Positions 1 to 8,420 of a stretch of 53,450 nucleotides of DNA are shown here, in pieces. The stretch covers positions 1 to 53,450 of the forward strand of contig CANQOK010000010.1 in the NCBI GenBank assembly GCA_947625465.1, read 5' to 3'. The DNA comes from an uncultured Lachnospiraceae bacterium (GTDB taxonomy: Bacteria; Bacillota; Clostridia; Lachnospirales; Lachnospiraceae). The number at the start of each line of letters is the position of its first letter. Position 1 is the first letter of the stretch. Below the pieces are notes generated by a model. That model saw only the letters and a program-made list of their open reading frames with translations, ran no database searches and had not been told where the DNA came from. The position numbers and the translations under genes are program-made.

Positions 1-246
1 CAGGATCAGGTACTCCTGCCTGCCGTCGCACATATGCGACAGCAGCTTGAGTCCGTCCCGGAACCGCTGCGCGGCAGGCACGCCGTTCTCCGCCGCATCC
101 TGCAGAAGAACCTCGTTCGTATCCATCTCCGTCAACTCCTCTGGAGCAACGCGCTGTTCTCCGCCGTAAAGCGCCACATTGACCAGATCGGCAAAGACCG
201 TGTTGTCCCGCAGATATGCCTTCGCTGCGATATCTTTTCTACCCAT
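1..246 (-). CDS. Rpn/PD-(D/E)XK-family nuclease-transposase, N-terminal part (runs off the window)
   Basis: Only the first 82 codons are inside the window; the reading frame stays open to base 1. The start (MGRKDI) is set by a GGAGGTAA ribosome binding site at 251-258. The protein aligns by eye with the complete gene at 30880-31854: both begin MG-K/R-KDI, followed by a VFADL segment and an LY-G-Q segment. That family (Transposase_31/Rpn) contains PD-(D/E)XK nucleases described as recombination-promoting or toxin-like DNases. The nuclease core is outside the window, so activity cannot be judged. It is transcribed leftwards, away from the tRNA genes, and has its own promoter at 400-428. Confidence 0.75.
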   Translation of the reverse strand, partial: MGRKDIAAKAYLRDNTVFADLVNVALYGGEQRVAPEELTEMDTNEVLLQDAAENGVPAAQRFRDGLKLLSHMCDGRQEYLIL

Positions 247-399
247 ACATTTACCTCCAGTATAACATAAATATTTTATTTTTCAATATAGAATTCTATT
301 GTGGGATTTATTTTTTACTTTTTTCTTGCTAACATTTCTCTCATACGCTTTTTCTTATTTATTATCTTCATTTTAACGATTCACACATTGTTTATTCAT

Positions 400-428
400 A
401 TAATATTACATAAGTCTCTTTTTGTCAA
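400..428 (-). promoter_or_regulatory. Promoter of the left Rpn gene
   Basis: TTGACA (423-428) and TATTAT (400-405) are separated by 17 bp on the minus strand. This predicts an AT-rich leader of about 145 nt before the start codon at 246. The same -35, spacer start (AAAAGAGA) and -10 recur upstream of the second Rpn gene at 31965-31993, which supports a real promoter. Bases 259-399 contain no other gene that I can support. Confidence 0.65.
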
Positions 429-499
429 TCGTATTTTTGATTTTTTTAGCGCTGCCTGCCTGTTTAAACCGCATACAGCGCTTACGCACCGGCAGGCAC

Positions 500-548
500 A
501 AAAAAAATGATCTTGAATGCCCAGAACACGGGACTTTCAAGATCATTT
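500..548 (-). terminator. Rho-independent terminator of the tRNA transcript
   Basis: On the minus strand, a stem of at least 10 bp (TGATCTTGAA paired with TTCAAGATCA; arms 508-517 and 536-545) with a loop of about 18 nt is followed by eight T (500-507 read as A on the plus strand). It lies just after the 3' end of tRNA-Cys. Confidence 0.85.
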
Positions 549-554
549 CCATCG

Positions 555-625
555 AGGCGACAACCAGATTCGAACTGGTGATGACGGTGTTGCAGACCGG
601 AGCCTTACCACTTGGCTATGTCGCC
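555..625 (-). tRNA. tRNA-Cys (anticodon GCA)
   Basis: The minus strand folds as a cloverleaf. The acceptor arm is GGCGACA/TGTCGCC and the anticodon stem CCGGT/ACCGT (one G-T pair) encloses the loop CTGCAAC with anticodon GCA. The T arm is CCAG-TTCGAAT-CTGG. The discriminator base is U and the 3' CCA is not encoded. It is the second gene of a two-tRNA transcript and ends just before a terminator. Confidence 0.95.
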
Positions 626-710
626 ATATGCAGTTATCATGTGTTTTCCACACAGCTATTATAGTATACCTGTTCTTGTTTTATGTGTCAAGAACAAAAA
701 TAAACCAAAA

Positions 711-782
711 TGACTCCGACGGGAATCGAACCCGTGTTACCACCGTGAAAGGGTGGTGTCTTAACCGCTTGACCACGGAGCC
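711..782 (-). tRNA. tRNA-Glu (anticodon TTC)
   Basis: The minus strand folds as a cloverleaf. The acceptor arm is GGCTCCG/CGGAGTC with one G-T pair, and the anticodon stem CCACC/GGTGG holds loop CTTTCAC, giving anticodon TTC. The T arm is CGGG-TTCGATT-CCCG, the discriminator base is A, and no CCA is encoded. It is the first gene of the tRNA-Glu/tRNA-Cys transcript; 85 nt separate the two tRNAs. Confidence 0.96.
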
Positions 783-809
783 ACATACGCCGCTTACGCA
801 GCGTATTGA

Positions 810-838
810 ATTCTATCATATAATTTGCGGGGTTGCAA
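810..838 (-). promoter_or_regulatory. Promoter of the tRNA-Glu/tRNA-Cys operon
   Basis: TTGCAA (833-838), a 17-bp spacer and TAGAAT (810-815) on the minus strand lie about 28 bp before the first base of tRNA-Glu. The promoter sits immediately after the stop codon of the 1,148-residue protein gene. Confidence 0.75.
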
Positions 839-845
839 GCACTTT

Positions 846-3800
846 TTATAATAAAGACGGTGATACGATATGCGCGGTCACAGATCCCATCCCTATAACA
901 CCCCGTCCGATCACAACTCCGATTATAACCTGAAACGGCAAGGCAGCCTTAATTTTATCAAATCCCATCACTTCATCCACAAGAGAACCGCAGCTGTTAA
1001 TGCAGTATCCGATCACATCCGCTAAGAACGCCTTTCTGTCGGTTTTCAGTATTTCAGGATGCATCGTATAGGTCTTGTTATTATAGGTGATTTTTGATTG
1101 TGATAAATCCAGCCTTCGCGCATTGTCTGCTGACCAGGCTTCAAAGATAAGCGACGCGATACTCATTACAATGCTGATACCGTTAGATATATTCAGCATT
1201 ATTTCCCGTGACCCCCTGTTCAATGTTTTCCGATTCACCAAAAGAGCCGTAACCAGGGATGTGGCGTTGCAGCACAGGGACCATCCCGTATCAATAAACC
1301 ATAGCAGATTAAATGCCCTTGTCGGAAAATCAGAATCATAGTCCATAGGGCTGTAATAACCATATCCGCAGCCCATTGACAAGCCAAACACAGATATGTT
1401 GATTCCGATTTCAATGATATCCCCCACATATGAAATCGGCGCATTCCCGCTGCCCTTTTCCGGCATACCAATCTGCATACAATGGTAAACCAGATCAAAC
1501 AGATATATGCCCGCCTGACACCAATGCAGCGCAGTGACAATCTCTTTTTTTGCTCCCGTCGGCAGTTCCCGCTTCGACATCTCTTCCAGATGGTAAGAAT
1601 CATTATCCCACTCCGCAGCTTTTTTCGCCGCCATATCCGGGTTCCATAAAATCTGTGCATCTGTAAATGCCGGCGGCATGGGAAATTCCTTCTTTTTTAC
1701 ATTTTCCAGCGTTTCCTTACTCACCGCCGACCGGCCGGTGGCCGTATGGAAAATCAGATTGATCAGGAACGCAGGTATGATACAGATCACATCCAGCAGG
1801 GAAAATTCCCCGATACCGCAATAAGAAAGCACTGTAGAAATAAACGGAATTCTGATCTGGGTATTGATGACTTTCCACAGCCAGTCAAAGGCCGCGATAA
1901 CAAGGTCAAATACCGCTTCGGTAACTGTTTTGGCGGCGCCCAGCACCTTTACGGCAAGCAGGCCCGCCAGTTTCTTTAAAAAGACCAGAAAATCAGAAAA
2001 TTCATTTTCCCCCTGCGGTATATGCGTAACGATAGCACGTATCTGTTCCGTCATTTCAAGCGGTTTCAGACCATTTGTCAGCTTCCGGAGTTTTTCCGCG
2101 CTCTCTCTGACTTCCTTCGGCGGCTCCGGTATCGATAATTTTATATGCAGAAAGTCTCCCTGCTTAAAAATAGAATCAAACAAAAACAAATTAGCCGCAT
2201 TCATCTCCAGTGGGATCGGGCTGCTCTGTTCGGGTTTAACCGTTCCGGGAGCAAGTCCCGCCCATTTTTCTATGGTCGAAATACACTCTTCCATTTTTTT
2301 CACAAGAATTTTTCTGGAATCTATCGTATATTTTCTTAATCCCTTGTATCCCTGCTGCGCGCAGTATTTCATCATCTCTTTCATACGCACAGCCCCGTCT
2401 ATATCCAGAAATGTCAGGAGCCATTTCAAAATCTTATCTACGGGAATCCCTGCGAATTCCAGTACCTTTACCAGACACTTCAGGATTTTTCCTACCGTAT
2501 CCAGCACAATGGTAATCACTTCTTCTCCAATTTGAATCACAAAATGAATCACGTCGGATACCACCTTAACCACAAAGGAAATCGCCTTGCCAAGCGTCTG
2601 ATTCCAGAATGCTTTCGCTTTATCACAGACATAATTCCACGCTTCCTCCAGGTAATATCCCAGGTCGTCCCAGAATCCGTCTTCCGGATTCGCGGCGGAC
2701 AGATAATAGCGGTTCCCATTTCGGGTCTGAATCTTCGCATAACTATCCGACAGGCTTGCGATGGTAGCTGCCGCTGCTTTCAGCTGTTTATCGCTGAGTC
2801 CGGCCGCAAGCTTTGTCTTTTTCCCGTGCATATCCACAATCTGTGCTGCCTGCAGCTTTTCTTTGGTATTTAACTGAAGCAATTTTTCATACGAAGACTT
2901 TCCCGCAAAAATTTCCAGTTTTTTACTTGCATCTGCATCATTAGATACCACACTGATCTGAAACGGCGGCGGATTCAGATCCGAAGCATGCTGCACTACA
3001 TCGATCATACCGGCCGCATCGGAAGTAACTGTCAGATCTGTAAAGCGGTAATAGGTTTGATTGATATACGCCTCAACGGGTTGGGGAGCGGTAAGCCTGA
3101 CTTTATCCATCGGATGTTCTGTTATGATCTTCGTAACAAACGCCTGAAACCTGACGCTTTCTCCGGTATCTGTCTGAATGCTGACCGGATGGCAGTCGAA
3201 ACTCCCGTCTTCCGCGCTCCGGGTTCCAAAAATCAATTCCTTTTTTGTGCAGATCGTAATGGCGGCGGGTGTCACGGAAAAAAATACAATACCGTCCCGA
3301 AACACCATGGGTTCTGCGAATTTTCCGCATTTTCCGTCCGCTGTCAGTCTGGCGAATGTATAGGACAGCCTTCCGCTTTTATTAAGAACCCAAACATACA
3401 TTTTTTGTTTTTTCGTATCGATATAAGCTGAAATTTTAACCGCACCCGCAAAATAATCCGATGTAAGGACCTCGTCAAAATTGGAACCGGAAATATGGGC
3501 ATAATCGTGCTGCTTTTCATACGGATACAGATACAGCTTATTTTTTCCAATGCCAAATACATGGGTTCCCTGTCTATTCCGCAGCTGACAGGTTCCAATG
3601 CAGGTAAGCCCTGTCCCGGGAATTGCCAGTCGGATCGGATCCGGCGGCGACTCACTGAAAATATTGGTGACCGGCGTATAGAGAAACTGATCCGAACCGC
3701 TATAAGTACCCAGGGTATAAACGCCGTCCACCGGTTGTTTATCCGCCCGTCCGCAGACGGAGGCCCGAATCTGCTGAAAATCAGCGGCAAGCACATAATA

Positions 3801-4292
3801 AGAAACTGCTGTCGGACGATCTGCGGTAAAATACGCGATAAACTGGTCAATTTTCCCTGTCTCGTTTTTCATCATAACGGCAATGGTCGCTTCGGTTCCC
3901 TGACTGTTTACAAATAAATTCACCGGCGTCAGTTTTCTGCCGCCCAGCACGCCGGAAAAATCCAGCTTATGGAAATTTTTTTCCGTTACTGAAGCCGCTT
4001 TATCTGTCACACAGGTATATATTGTTTGTCCGCCAATCAGCGCCATGGCGAAATATTCGGTTTGGCCCATTCTGGTCGCCGCGAACCGGCTGCATTTTGC
4101 ATACACTTTTCTCCTGCGAAACTGCGTTTTCTCTCCCGATTGTTCTTCATAGACATACAAATTCTGATCTGTACCTATTGTAAACAATCCTCTGTATGTG
4201 TCCGACTGCAGCAGAACAATATCATTTTCCACACTGACTGCCTGCATCCGCGCCATATAATCAAGCACATCCGTACTTATTTTTAATGCCAT
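846..4292 (-). CDS. Giant protein of unknown function: beta-rich head plus hydrophobic helices (second gene of operon)
   Basis: I do not recognise this 1,148-residue protein. The ATG at 4292 is chosen because AAAGGAG lies 9 nt upstream and the preceding gene ends 2 nt before it; a longer frame back to 4391 would overlap that gene. There is no signal peptide. Roughly residues 1-450 alternate short beta-strand-like segments and could be a propeller or other all-beta domain. Residues about 540-690 form a run of long hydrophobic or amphipathic helices. Further hydrophobic segments occur near 780-850, 960-1050 and at the C-terminus (about 1120-1140), as in a pore-forming or membrane-inserting protein. 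An early motif, QSDTY followed by Y-x-Y-x-E, also occurs near the start of the upstream partner. Both genes share one promoter, so the products probably act together. Secretion or contact-dependent release is possible but not shown. Confidence 0.8.
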   Translation of the reverse strand: MALKISTDVLDYMARMQAVSVENDIVLLQSDTYRGLFTIGTDQNLYVYEEQSGEKTQFRRRKVYAKCSRFAATRMGQTEYFAMALIGGQTIYTCVTDKAASVTEKNFHKLDFSGVLGGRKLTPVNLFVNSQGTEATIAVMMKNETGKIDQFIAYFTADRPTAVSYYVLAADFQQIRASVCGRADKQPVDGVYTLGTYSGSDQFLYTPVTNIFSESPPDPIRLAIPGTGLTCIGTCQLRNRQGTHVFGIGKNKLYLYPYEKQHDYAHISGSNFDEVLTSDYFAGAVKISAYIDTKKQKMYVWVLNKSGRLSYTFARLTADGKCGKFAEPMVFRDGIVFFSVTPAAITICTKKELIFGTRSAEDGSFDCHPVSIQTDTGESVRFQAFVTKIITEHPMDKVRLTAPQPVEAYINQTYYRFTDLTVTSDAAGMIDVVQHASDLNPPPFQISVVSNDADASKKLEIFAGKSSYEKLLQLNTKEKLQAAQIVDMHGKKTKLAAGLSDKQLKAAAATIASLSDSYAKIQTRNGNRYYLSAANPEDGFWDDLGYYLEEAWNYVCDKAKAFWNQTLGKAISFVVKVVSDVIHFVIQIGEEVITIVLDTVGKILKCLVKVLEFAGIPVDKILKWLLTFLDIDGAVRMKEMMKYCAQQGYKGLRKYTIDSRKILVKKMEECISTIEKWAGLAPGTVKPEQSSPIPLEMNAANLFLFDSIFKQGDFLHIKLSIPEPPKEVRESAEKLRKLTNGLKPLEMTEQIRAIVTHIPQGENEFSDFLVFLKKLAGLLAVKVLGAAKTVTEAVFDLVIAAFDWLWKVINTQIRIPFISTVLSYCGIGEFSLLDVICIIPAFLINLIFHTATGRSAVSKETLENVKKKEFPMPPAFTDAQILWNPDMAAKKAAEWDNDSYHLEEMSKRELPTGAKKEIVTALHWCQAGIYLFDLVYHCMQIGMPEKGSGNAPISYVGDIIEIGINISVFGLSMGCGYGYYSPMDYDSDFPTRAFNLLWFIDTGWSLCCNATSLVTALLVNRKTLNRGSREIMLNISNGISIVMSIASLIFEAWSADNARRLDLSQSKITYNNKTYTMHPEILKTDRKAFLADVIGYCINSCGSLVDEVMGFDKIKAALPFQVIIGVVIGRGVIGMGSVTAHIVSPSLL

Positions 4293-4294
4293 AA

Positions 4295-6187
4295 TCAGTT
4301 TCTCCTTTCCGTATGATTTTGAAAATCGCTCTCGTTCATGCTCAGCAGGGAAGCTTCCAATTCCGGATTTACATATTTCACATTTGTGCAAAAATCTCCG
4401 TATTTTGAAAACTCTTCATTGCTGAACGTAAAGGATTTGCTTCCCAGCATAACCCAGTTTGCATATCCCAGATAAGAATTCGCGAATTCATTTTTCATAG
4501 TGTTTACAACCTGTAAAATACAGTTTTCGACATCACCGGTAATCCCCTTCACCATGGAATTGATTGCTCCAAAAGAAGCGAACTGAGACCAGCCGCTAAT
4601 ATCTAATGTCTTACCCAGATCCTGATCCGTTACGCTTTTCAGCAGCGAAACCTTTCCATAGGCGTTGACACTGATTCCCAGACTGCATTTCAGCTTGTGA
4701 TGGTAAATATTTCCGGTAGAATGGCCGGAATCATAGTCAATATCCGTATAGAGAATGATCTCTACTTCATAGATGATCGCGGGATAGGTAACGCCTCCGC
4801 TCTCCATGGTTCCCCACTTTGCCGTGCAGTAAAACTTATAATCAAAGCTCAGCTGGCCGGTTGCCGCAAAGATCGGCGGAACATACACGGTTATATGTTT
4901 TGATTTGGAACGATATCGGTATTCCGGATAATGGTACTGATTATCCTTGGCAGAAAAGGTAAAACTTCCGGAATCCGCCGACTTATCTTCTTTCATGTCA
5001 TAGCAGTATTTCATGTCAAAGACGGTTTTTCCGTCTCCCTCCATGCGCGCAATAAAATGTCTGCGCAGTTTGGGAATAATATCCTTTTTAAAATCCCCGT
5101 CCAGTTTTTCAAAAAAGATATCCCTGCAGATTGCCATGACGCCGGATTTGGCGTGGGGATCTGAAGGCAATACCCAATCCCAGCCATAATCCTGCGGCAC
5201 AATGGCCTCTCCGGCCGTACTCATAATATAATTTAAGGTTTTGTAGCCGGGATCTTTGATATGCGGACCTTTGGTAACCGAAAACGTATATTGTTTCGGT
5301 TTAAACATATATGCATAGCCATTTTTCCGTGACGGGAGGATCGCATAGCCGTTTACCAGCGCATTTTCCAGGTTATTCTGAATAAATCTCTGAAATGCTC
5401 CCACTATATTAATCTGCGTTTTTTCATTTACATTTTTTATTTCCGGCTGGGACGCGCGTGAGAGTGTGGTCAGATCCATCATTAACTGCCTGATCTCAAA
5501 CAGATTCGCAATCTGATGTTCCGGAATATTCTCAAAATGCTCCCGCAGCTTTTCTTTAATCTCCTTGGGCAGCCTGTCATATTCCGTTCCCCGATAACAA
5601 AACAGCACGTGGTAATCAATCAGCCACGGAACCCGCTGTTTACTCTGCTTTTGTATATTCACGATAAATTTCCCCCGTTTTTCTCCCAGTTCAATCACAA
5701 CAATCTCCCGGAAGCACTGGGTATATACCGCTCCGCATTTTTTCGGATCTGTGGATTCGATCAGATCCACAGGGTTAAACTTTTTTATCTCCTCAAGCGA
5801 AAAAAAACCGGGTAATCCGGTCGTAAACTGAAACGCATTTTCTACATAGTAATTATTATACGCGTTCTTAAATATCTCCGTTTTTTCGGCAGCGGTTTGA
5901 AACAACCCCAATGCCTCCAGCTCTGAAAACAGGCTTTGCCGCTTCAGTTCCGTCGGAAAATCGTCCGGGAGCTTCGTCATGTCCGTATTTTTTTCAACAT
6001 AAAAATAGACGCTCTCTCCTTTTTCTCCGACGGTCGAAAGCACATAGGCGGTATACGTATCCGACTGCGTATACAAATGCTCTTTCATCGTATTATTGAC
6101 AGCATTCTGTGTTAACGCCGTCACGATATGATTGCCCTTTGTAAGCGCAAACTTAGATAAATTACTGTCCACTTTATCATCTCCCAT
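4295..6187 (-). CDS. Unknown 630-residue protein, first gene of the giant-protein operon
   Basis: I do not recognise this protein. It has no signal peptide and no obvious membrane segment. Its N-terminus contains a TQNAVN-type helix followed by QSDTY and a Y-x-Y-x-E strand, the latter echoed in the downstream partner. The C-terminal half is rich in beta strands with alternating Tyr, Ser and Thr. From memory only, the N-terminal helix and overall texture faintly recall P47/OrfX (TULIP-like) proteins; this is not a firm assignment. The ATG at 6187 has no ribosome binding site and would be about 12 nt from the predicted transcription start. The in-frame GTG at 6172 has GGGAG 8 nt upstream and may be the true start. 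The stop lies 2 nt before the next gene, so translation is probably coupled. Confidence 0.8.
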   Translation of the reverse strand: MGDDKVDSNLSKFALTKGNHIVTALTQNAVNNTMKEHLYTQSDTYTAYVLSTVGEKGESVYFYVEKNTDMTKLPDDFPTELKRQSLFSELEALGLFQTAAEKTEIFKNAYNNYYVENAFQFTTGLPGFFSLEEIKKFNPVDLIESTDPKKCGAVYTQCFREIVVIELGEKRGKFIVNIQKQSKQRVPWLIDYHVLFCYRGTEYDRLPKEIKEKLREHFENIPEHQIANLFEIRQLMMDLTTLSRASQPEIKNVNEKTQINIVGAFQRFIQNNLENALVNGYAILPSRKNGYAYMFKPKQYTFSVTKGPHIKDPGYKTLNYIMSTAGEAIVPQDYGWDWVLPSDPHAKSGVMAICRDIFFEKLDGDFKKDIIPKLRRHFIARMEGDGKTVFDMKYCYDMKEDKSADSGSFTFSAKDNQYHYPEYRYRSKSKHITVYVPPIFAATGQLSFDYKFYCTAKWGTMESGGVTYPAIIYEVEIILYTDIDYDSGHSTGNIYHHKLKCSLGISVNAYGKVSLLKSVTDQDLGKTLDISGWSQFASFGAINSMVKGITGDVENCILQVVNTMKNEFANSYLGYANWVMLGSKSFTFSNEEFSKYGDFCTNVKYVNPELEASLLSMNESDFQNHTERRN

Positions 6188-6205
6188 CTAACTATTGATA
6201 ACATG

Positions 6206-6234
6206 ATTATAAAAAGTCATCGGGGCGATTTCAA
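6206..6234 (-). promoter_or_regulatory. Strong promoter of the giant-protein operon
   Basis: TTGAAA (6229-6234), exactly 17 bp, then TATAAT (6206-6211) on the minus strand. This is one of the closest matches to the sigma-A consensus in the window. It implies a leader of only 10-30 nt. Confidence 0.75.
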
Positions 6235-6306
6235 TTTTAACCGTTTTCTTTTTTAGACCAAATCTGTCGAATCTGTTCTCAGGATTTAAAATATCGCAAA
6301 AAAGCA

Positions 6307-6335
6307 GTGCTTTTTTTCAGGAAAAATGATATGAT
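6307..6335 (+). promoter_or_regulatory. Probable promoter of metY
   Basis: TATGAT at 6330-6335 has GTGCTT 17 bp upstream (6307-6312), a weak -35. The leader is about 30 nt, too short for a SAM or T-box riboswitch, and I see none. Confidence 0.5.
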
Positions 6336-6369
6336 AGAAGAAATTTCAAAACACAGGAGGAGCCATTTG

Positions 6370-7653
6370 ATGCGCGATTATAAAATCAACACGAAATGTG
6401 TACAGGCCGGCTATACGCCAGGGAACGGCGAACCGCGCCAGATTCCCATTATTCAGTCTACTACCTTTAAGTACGCGACCAGCGAAGACATGGGAAAATT
6501 ATTTGACCTGGAAGCGGACGGATACTTTTATTCCCGTCTCCAGAATCCTACCAACGATTTTGTGGCTGCAAAGATTGCCGAACTGGAGGGCGGTACGGCA
6601 GGTATGCTGACTTCTTCCGGACAGGCCGCCAATTTCTTTGCGCTGTTTAATATCTGTGAATGCGGAAGTCATATCGTATCGTCTTCCTCCATTTACGGCG
6701 GAACCTTCAACCTGATCTCTGTTACTATGGCGAAAATGGGAATTGAGGTGACGTTTGTTTCCCCGGACTGCACGGAAGAAGAACTGAATGCCGCTTTCAA
6801 AGAGAACACCCGGGCCGTATTCGGAGAGACCATTGCCAATCCCGCCCTGACAGTCCTGGATATTGAGAAGTTCGCCCGCGCAGCGCATGCCCACGGCGTC
6901 CCGCTGATCGTAGACAATACCTTCCCGACTCCCGTCAACTGCCGACCCATTGAATGGGGCGCCGATATTGTAACGCATTCCACCACCAAATACATGGACG
7001 GGCACGGCGCAGCAGTCGGCGGCGCCATTGTAGACTCCGGTAAGTTTGACTGGATGGCGTATGCCGACAAGTTTCCGGGACTCTGTACGCCGGATGAATC
7101 TTATCACGGTATTACCTACGCTGAAAAATTCGGAAAAGAAGGCGCGTTTATCACTAAGTGTACCGCACAGCTGATGCGTGACCTGGGCTGTGTCCAGTCT
7201 CCGCAGAGCGCGTTTCTGTTGAATATGGGACTGGAATCCCTGCATGTGAGAATGGCGCGGCATGTGGAAAACGGACAGGCCGTCGCGGAGTATCTGCAGG
7301 ATCACCCCAAGGTTTCCTATGTGAATTACTCCGGACTTCCCGGCAACGCTTATTACGAAACGGCGCAGAAATATCTGCCGAACGGCGGATGCGGCGTCGT
7401 GTCCTTTGAGTTAAAGGGCGGGCGGGAAGCTGCTGAGATTTTCATGAAAAATCTGAAACTGGCCGCCATTGAGACGCACGTAGCGGACGCCAGAACCTGC
7501 TGCCTGAATCCGGCTACCTCAACTCACCGTCAGATGAATGAGGAACAGCTGATTGCTGCCGGCGTTCCCGCCGGGCTGGTACGGATGTCCTGCGGTCTGG
7601 AAGACAAAGCCGATCTGATCGCGGATCTGGAACAGGCGCTGGCCGCTATCTAA
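6370..7653 (+). CDS. metY: O-acetylhomoserine aminocarboxypropyltransferase (MetY-type, PLP enzyme)
   Basis: This is a 427-residue cytoplasmic PLP enzyme of the Cys/Met metabolism family. MetY members make homocysteine from O-acetylhomoserine and sulfide. The start at 6370 follows AGGAGG at about 6355 and begins MRDYKINTKC, as is usual for the family; an in-frame ATG at 6307 overlaps the promoter and lacks a ribosome site. The PLP-binding lysine is K207 in the motif HSTTKYMDGHG, and the substrate-side segments YSRLQNPT and SSSSIYGGT are intact. The length is typical of MetY (about 430), longer than cystathionine synthases or lyases. It is a single-gene unit, convergent with the CvpA gene. A homocysteine or methionine lyase activity cannot be excluded from sequence alone. 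Confidence 0.92.
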   Translation: MRDYKINTKCVQAGYTPGNGEPRQIPIIQSTTFKYATSEDMGKLFDLEADGYFYSRLQNPTNDFVAAKIAELEGGTAGMLTSSGQAANFFALFNICECGSHIVSSSSIYGGTFNLISVTMAKMGIEVTFVSPDCTEEELNAAFKENTRAVFGETIANPALTVLDIEKFARAAHAHGVPLIVDNTFPTPVNCRPIEWGADIVTHSTTKYMDGHGAAVGGAIVDSGKFDWMAYADKFPGLCTPDESYHGITYAEKFGKEGAFITKCTAQLMRDLGCVQSPQSAFLLNMGLESLHVRMARHVENGQAVAEYLQDHPKVSYVNYSGLPGNAYYETAQKYLPNGGCGVVSFELKGGREAAEIFMKNLKLAAIETHVADARTCCLNPATSTHRQMNEEQLIAAGVPAGLVRMSCGLEDKADLIADLEQALAAI

Positions 7654-7682
7654 ATCCGCGCATCGGCTTGCTTTTTGAATTC

Positions 7683-8399
7683 TTATCTGTTTAACAGATA
7701 TAACAGCGGATTGTGAACATAAATAAAGTTGGTGATCGGATTGTCGGTGACCGCCTCCATCATTTCTCTGCCAGGGGCGGTAGCCGCCGTCGCCATCAGT
7801 ATCAGGCACAGCACCCACAGGATCAGGACGCCCTCTGCCAGTCCCAGCAGAAGTCCCAGCGACCGGTTAAAGGTATTCAGTACCGGCAGCTTGCTTACGA
7901 TATCACACAGTCCAATGATCAGCCGCAAGATCAGCATCACGATTATAAAGCACAGAACAAAGATTCCGGCATAAAAGATCCATTCGGTCAGTCCGTCCGC
8001 GGCGGTATTCGCCACCGTCTCTCCGGTCAGATGCGCCAGCTCCGAGTCGAAAACCGAGTCCTCCACGGACTTTACAATGCTCTGCGGCAGTCCCAGATTC
8101 TCCAGAAGATCGCTGACCGTCTGACTCTCCAGTACGATGTCTTCCAGTTCGCCGACCTCCACGCTTTCCAGGTGCCTGATCTCGTCCTTCATAAAATTAT
8201 AAATCGGCTGCCGTACATTCTGATAAAAATCCGTAGGCTGTATTGCCTTTACGATCAGGGGCGTGATCAGATACGAAATCACAAGTGAAAGCGCCACTGC
8301 TACAAACGACAGTACGATCCGCAGAAATCCTCTGTGGTACCCCGCAAATGCCATAAGCCCGAGAAAAATGATAATCCCGATTAAAATTAAATAACCCAT
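7683..8399 (-). CDS. CvpA family membrane protein
   Basis: This 238-residue protein has about four hydrophobic segments. The N-terminal one begins MGYLILIGIIIF and is followed by a GYHRGFLR loop, which is typical of CvpA/colicin-V-production proteins. A soluble, acidic stretch (about 65-130) lies between the first and second membrane pairs. CvpA proteins are inner-membrane proteins with roles in envelope homeostasis; the exact activity is not known. An AAGGAG site precedes the ATG. It is downstream of, and co-transcribed with, the DUF5711 gene (21 nt apart), a pairing I associate with Lachnospiraceae. Confidence 0.88.
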   Translation of the reverse strand: MGYLILIGIIIFLGLMAFAGYHRGFLRIVLSFVAVALSLVISYLITPLIVKAIQPTDFYQNVRQPIYNFMKDEIRHLESVEVGELEDIVLESQTVSDLLENLGLPQSIVKSVEDSVFDSELAHLTGETVANTAADGLTEWIFYAGIFVLCFIIVMLILRLIIGLCDIVSKLPVLNTFNRSLGLLLGLAEGVLILWVLCLILMATAATAPGREMMEAVTDNPITNFIYVHNPLLYLLNR

Positions 8400-8420
8400 T
8401 TCCTTCTCCTTTTCTTTTGT

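Noticed and set aside
846-4391. Longer start (4391) for the 1,148-residue protein
   Set aside because: It would overlap the upstream gene by about 97 bp and lacks a ribosome site, whereas 4292 has AAAGGAG and correct spacing.
6236-6370. SAM or T-box riboswitch before metY
   Set aside because: The leader is about 30 nt and shows no conserved box or terminator hairpin.
7691-7707. Short palindrome at the end of the CvpA gene as a metY terminator
   Set aside because: It lies within the last codons and stop of the CvpA gene, has almost no loop and no T-run.
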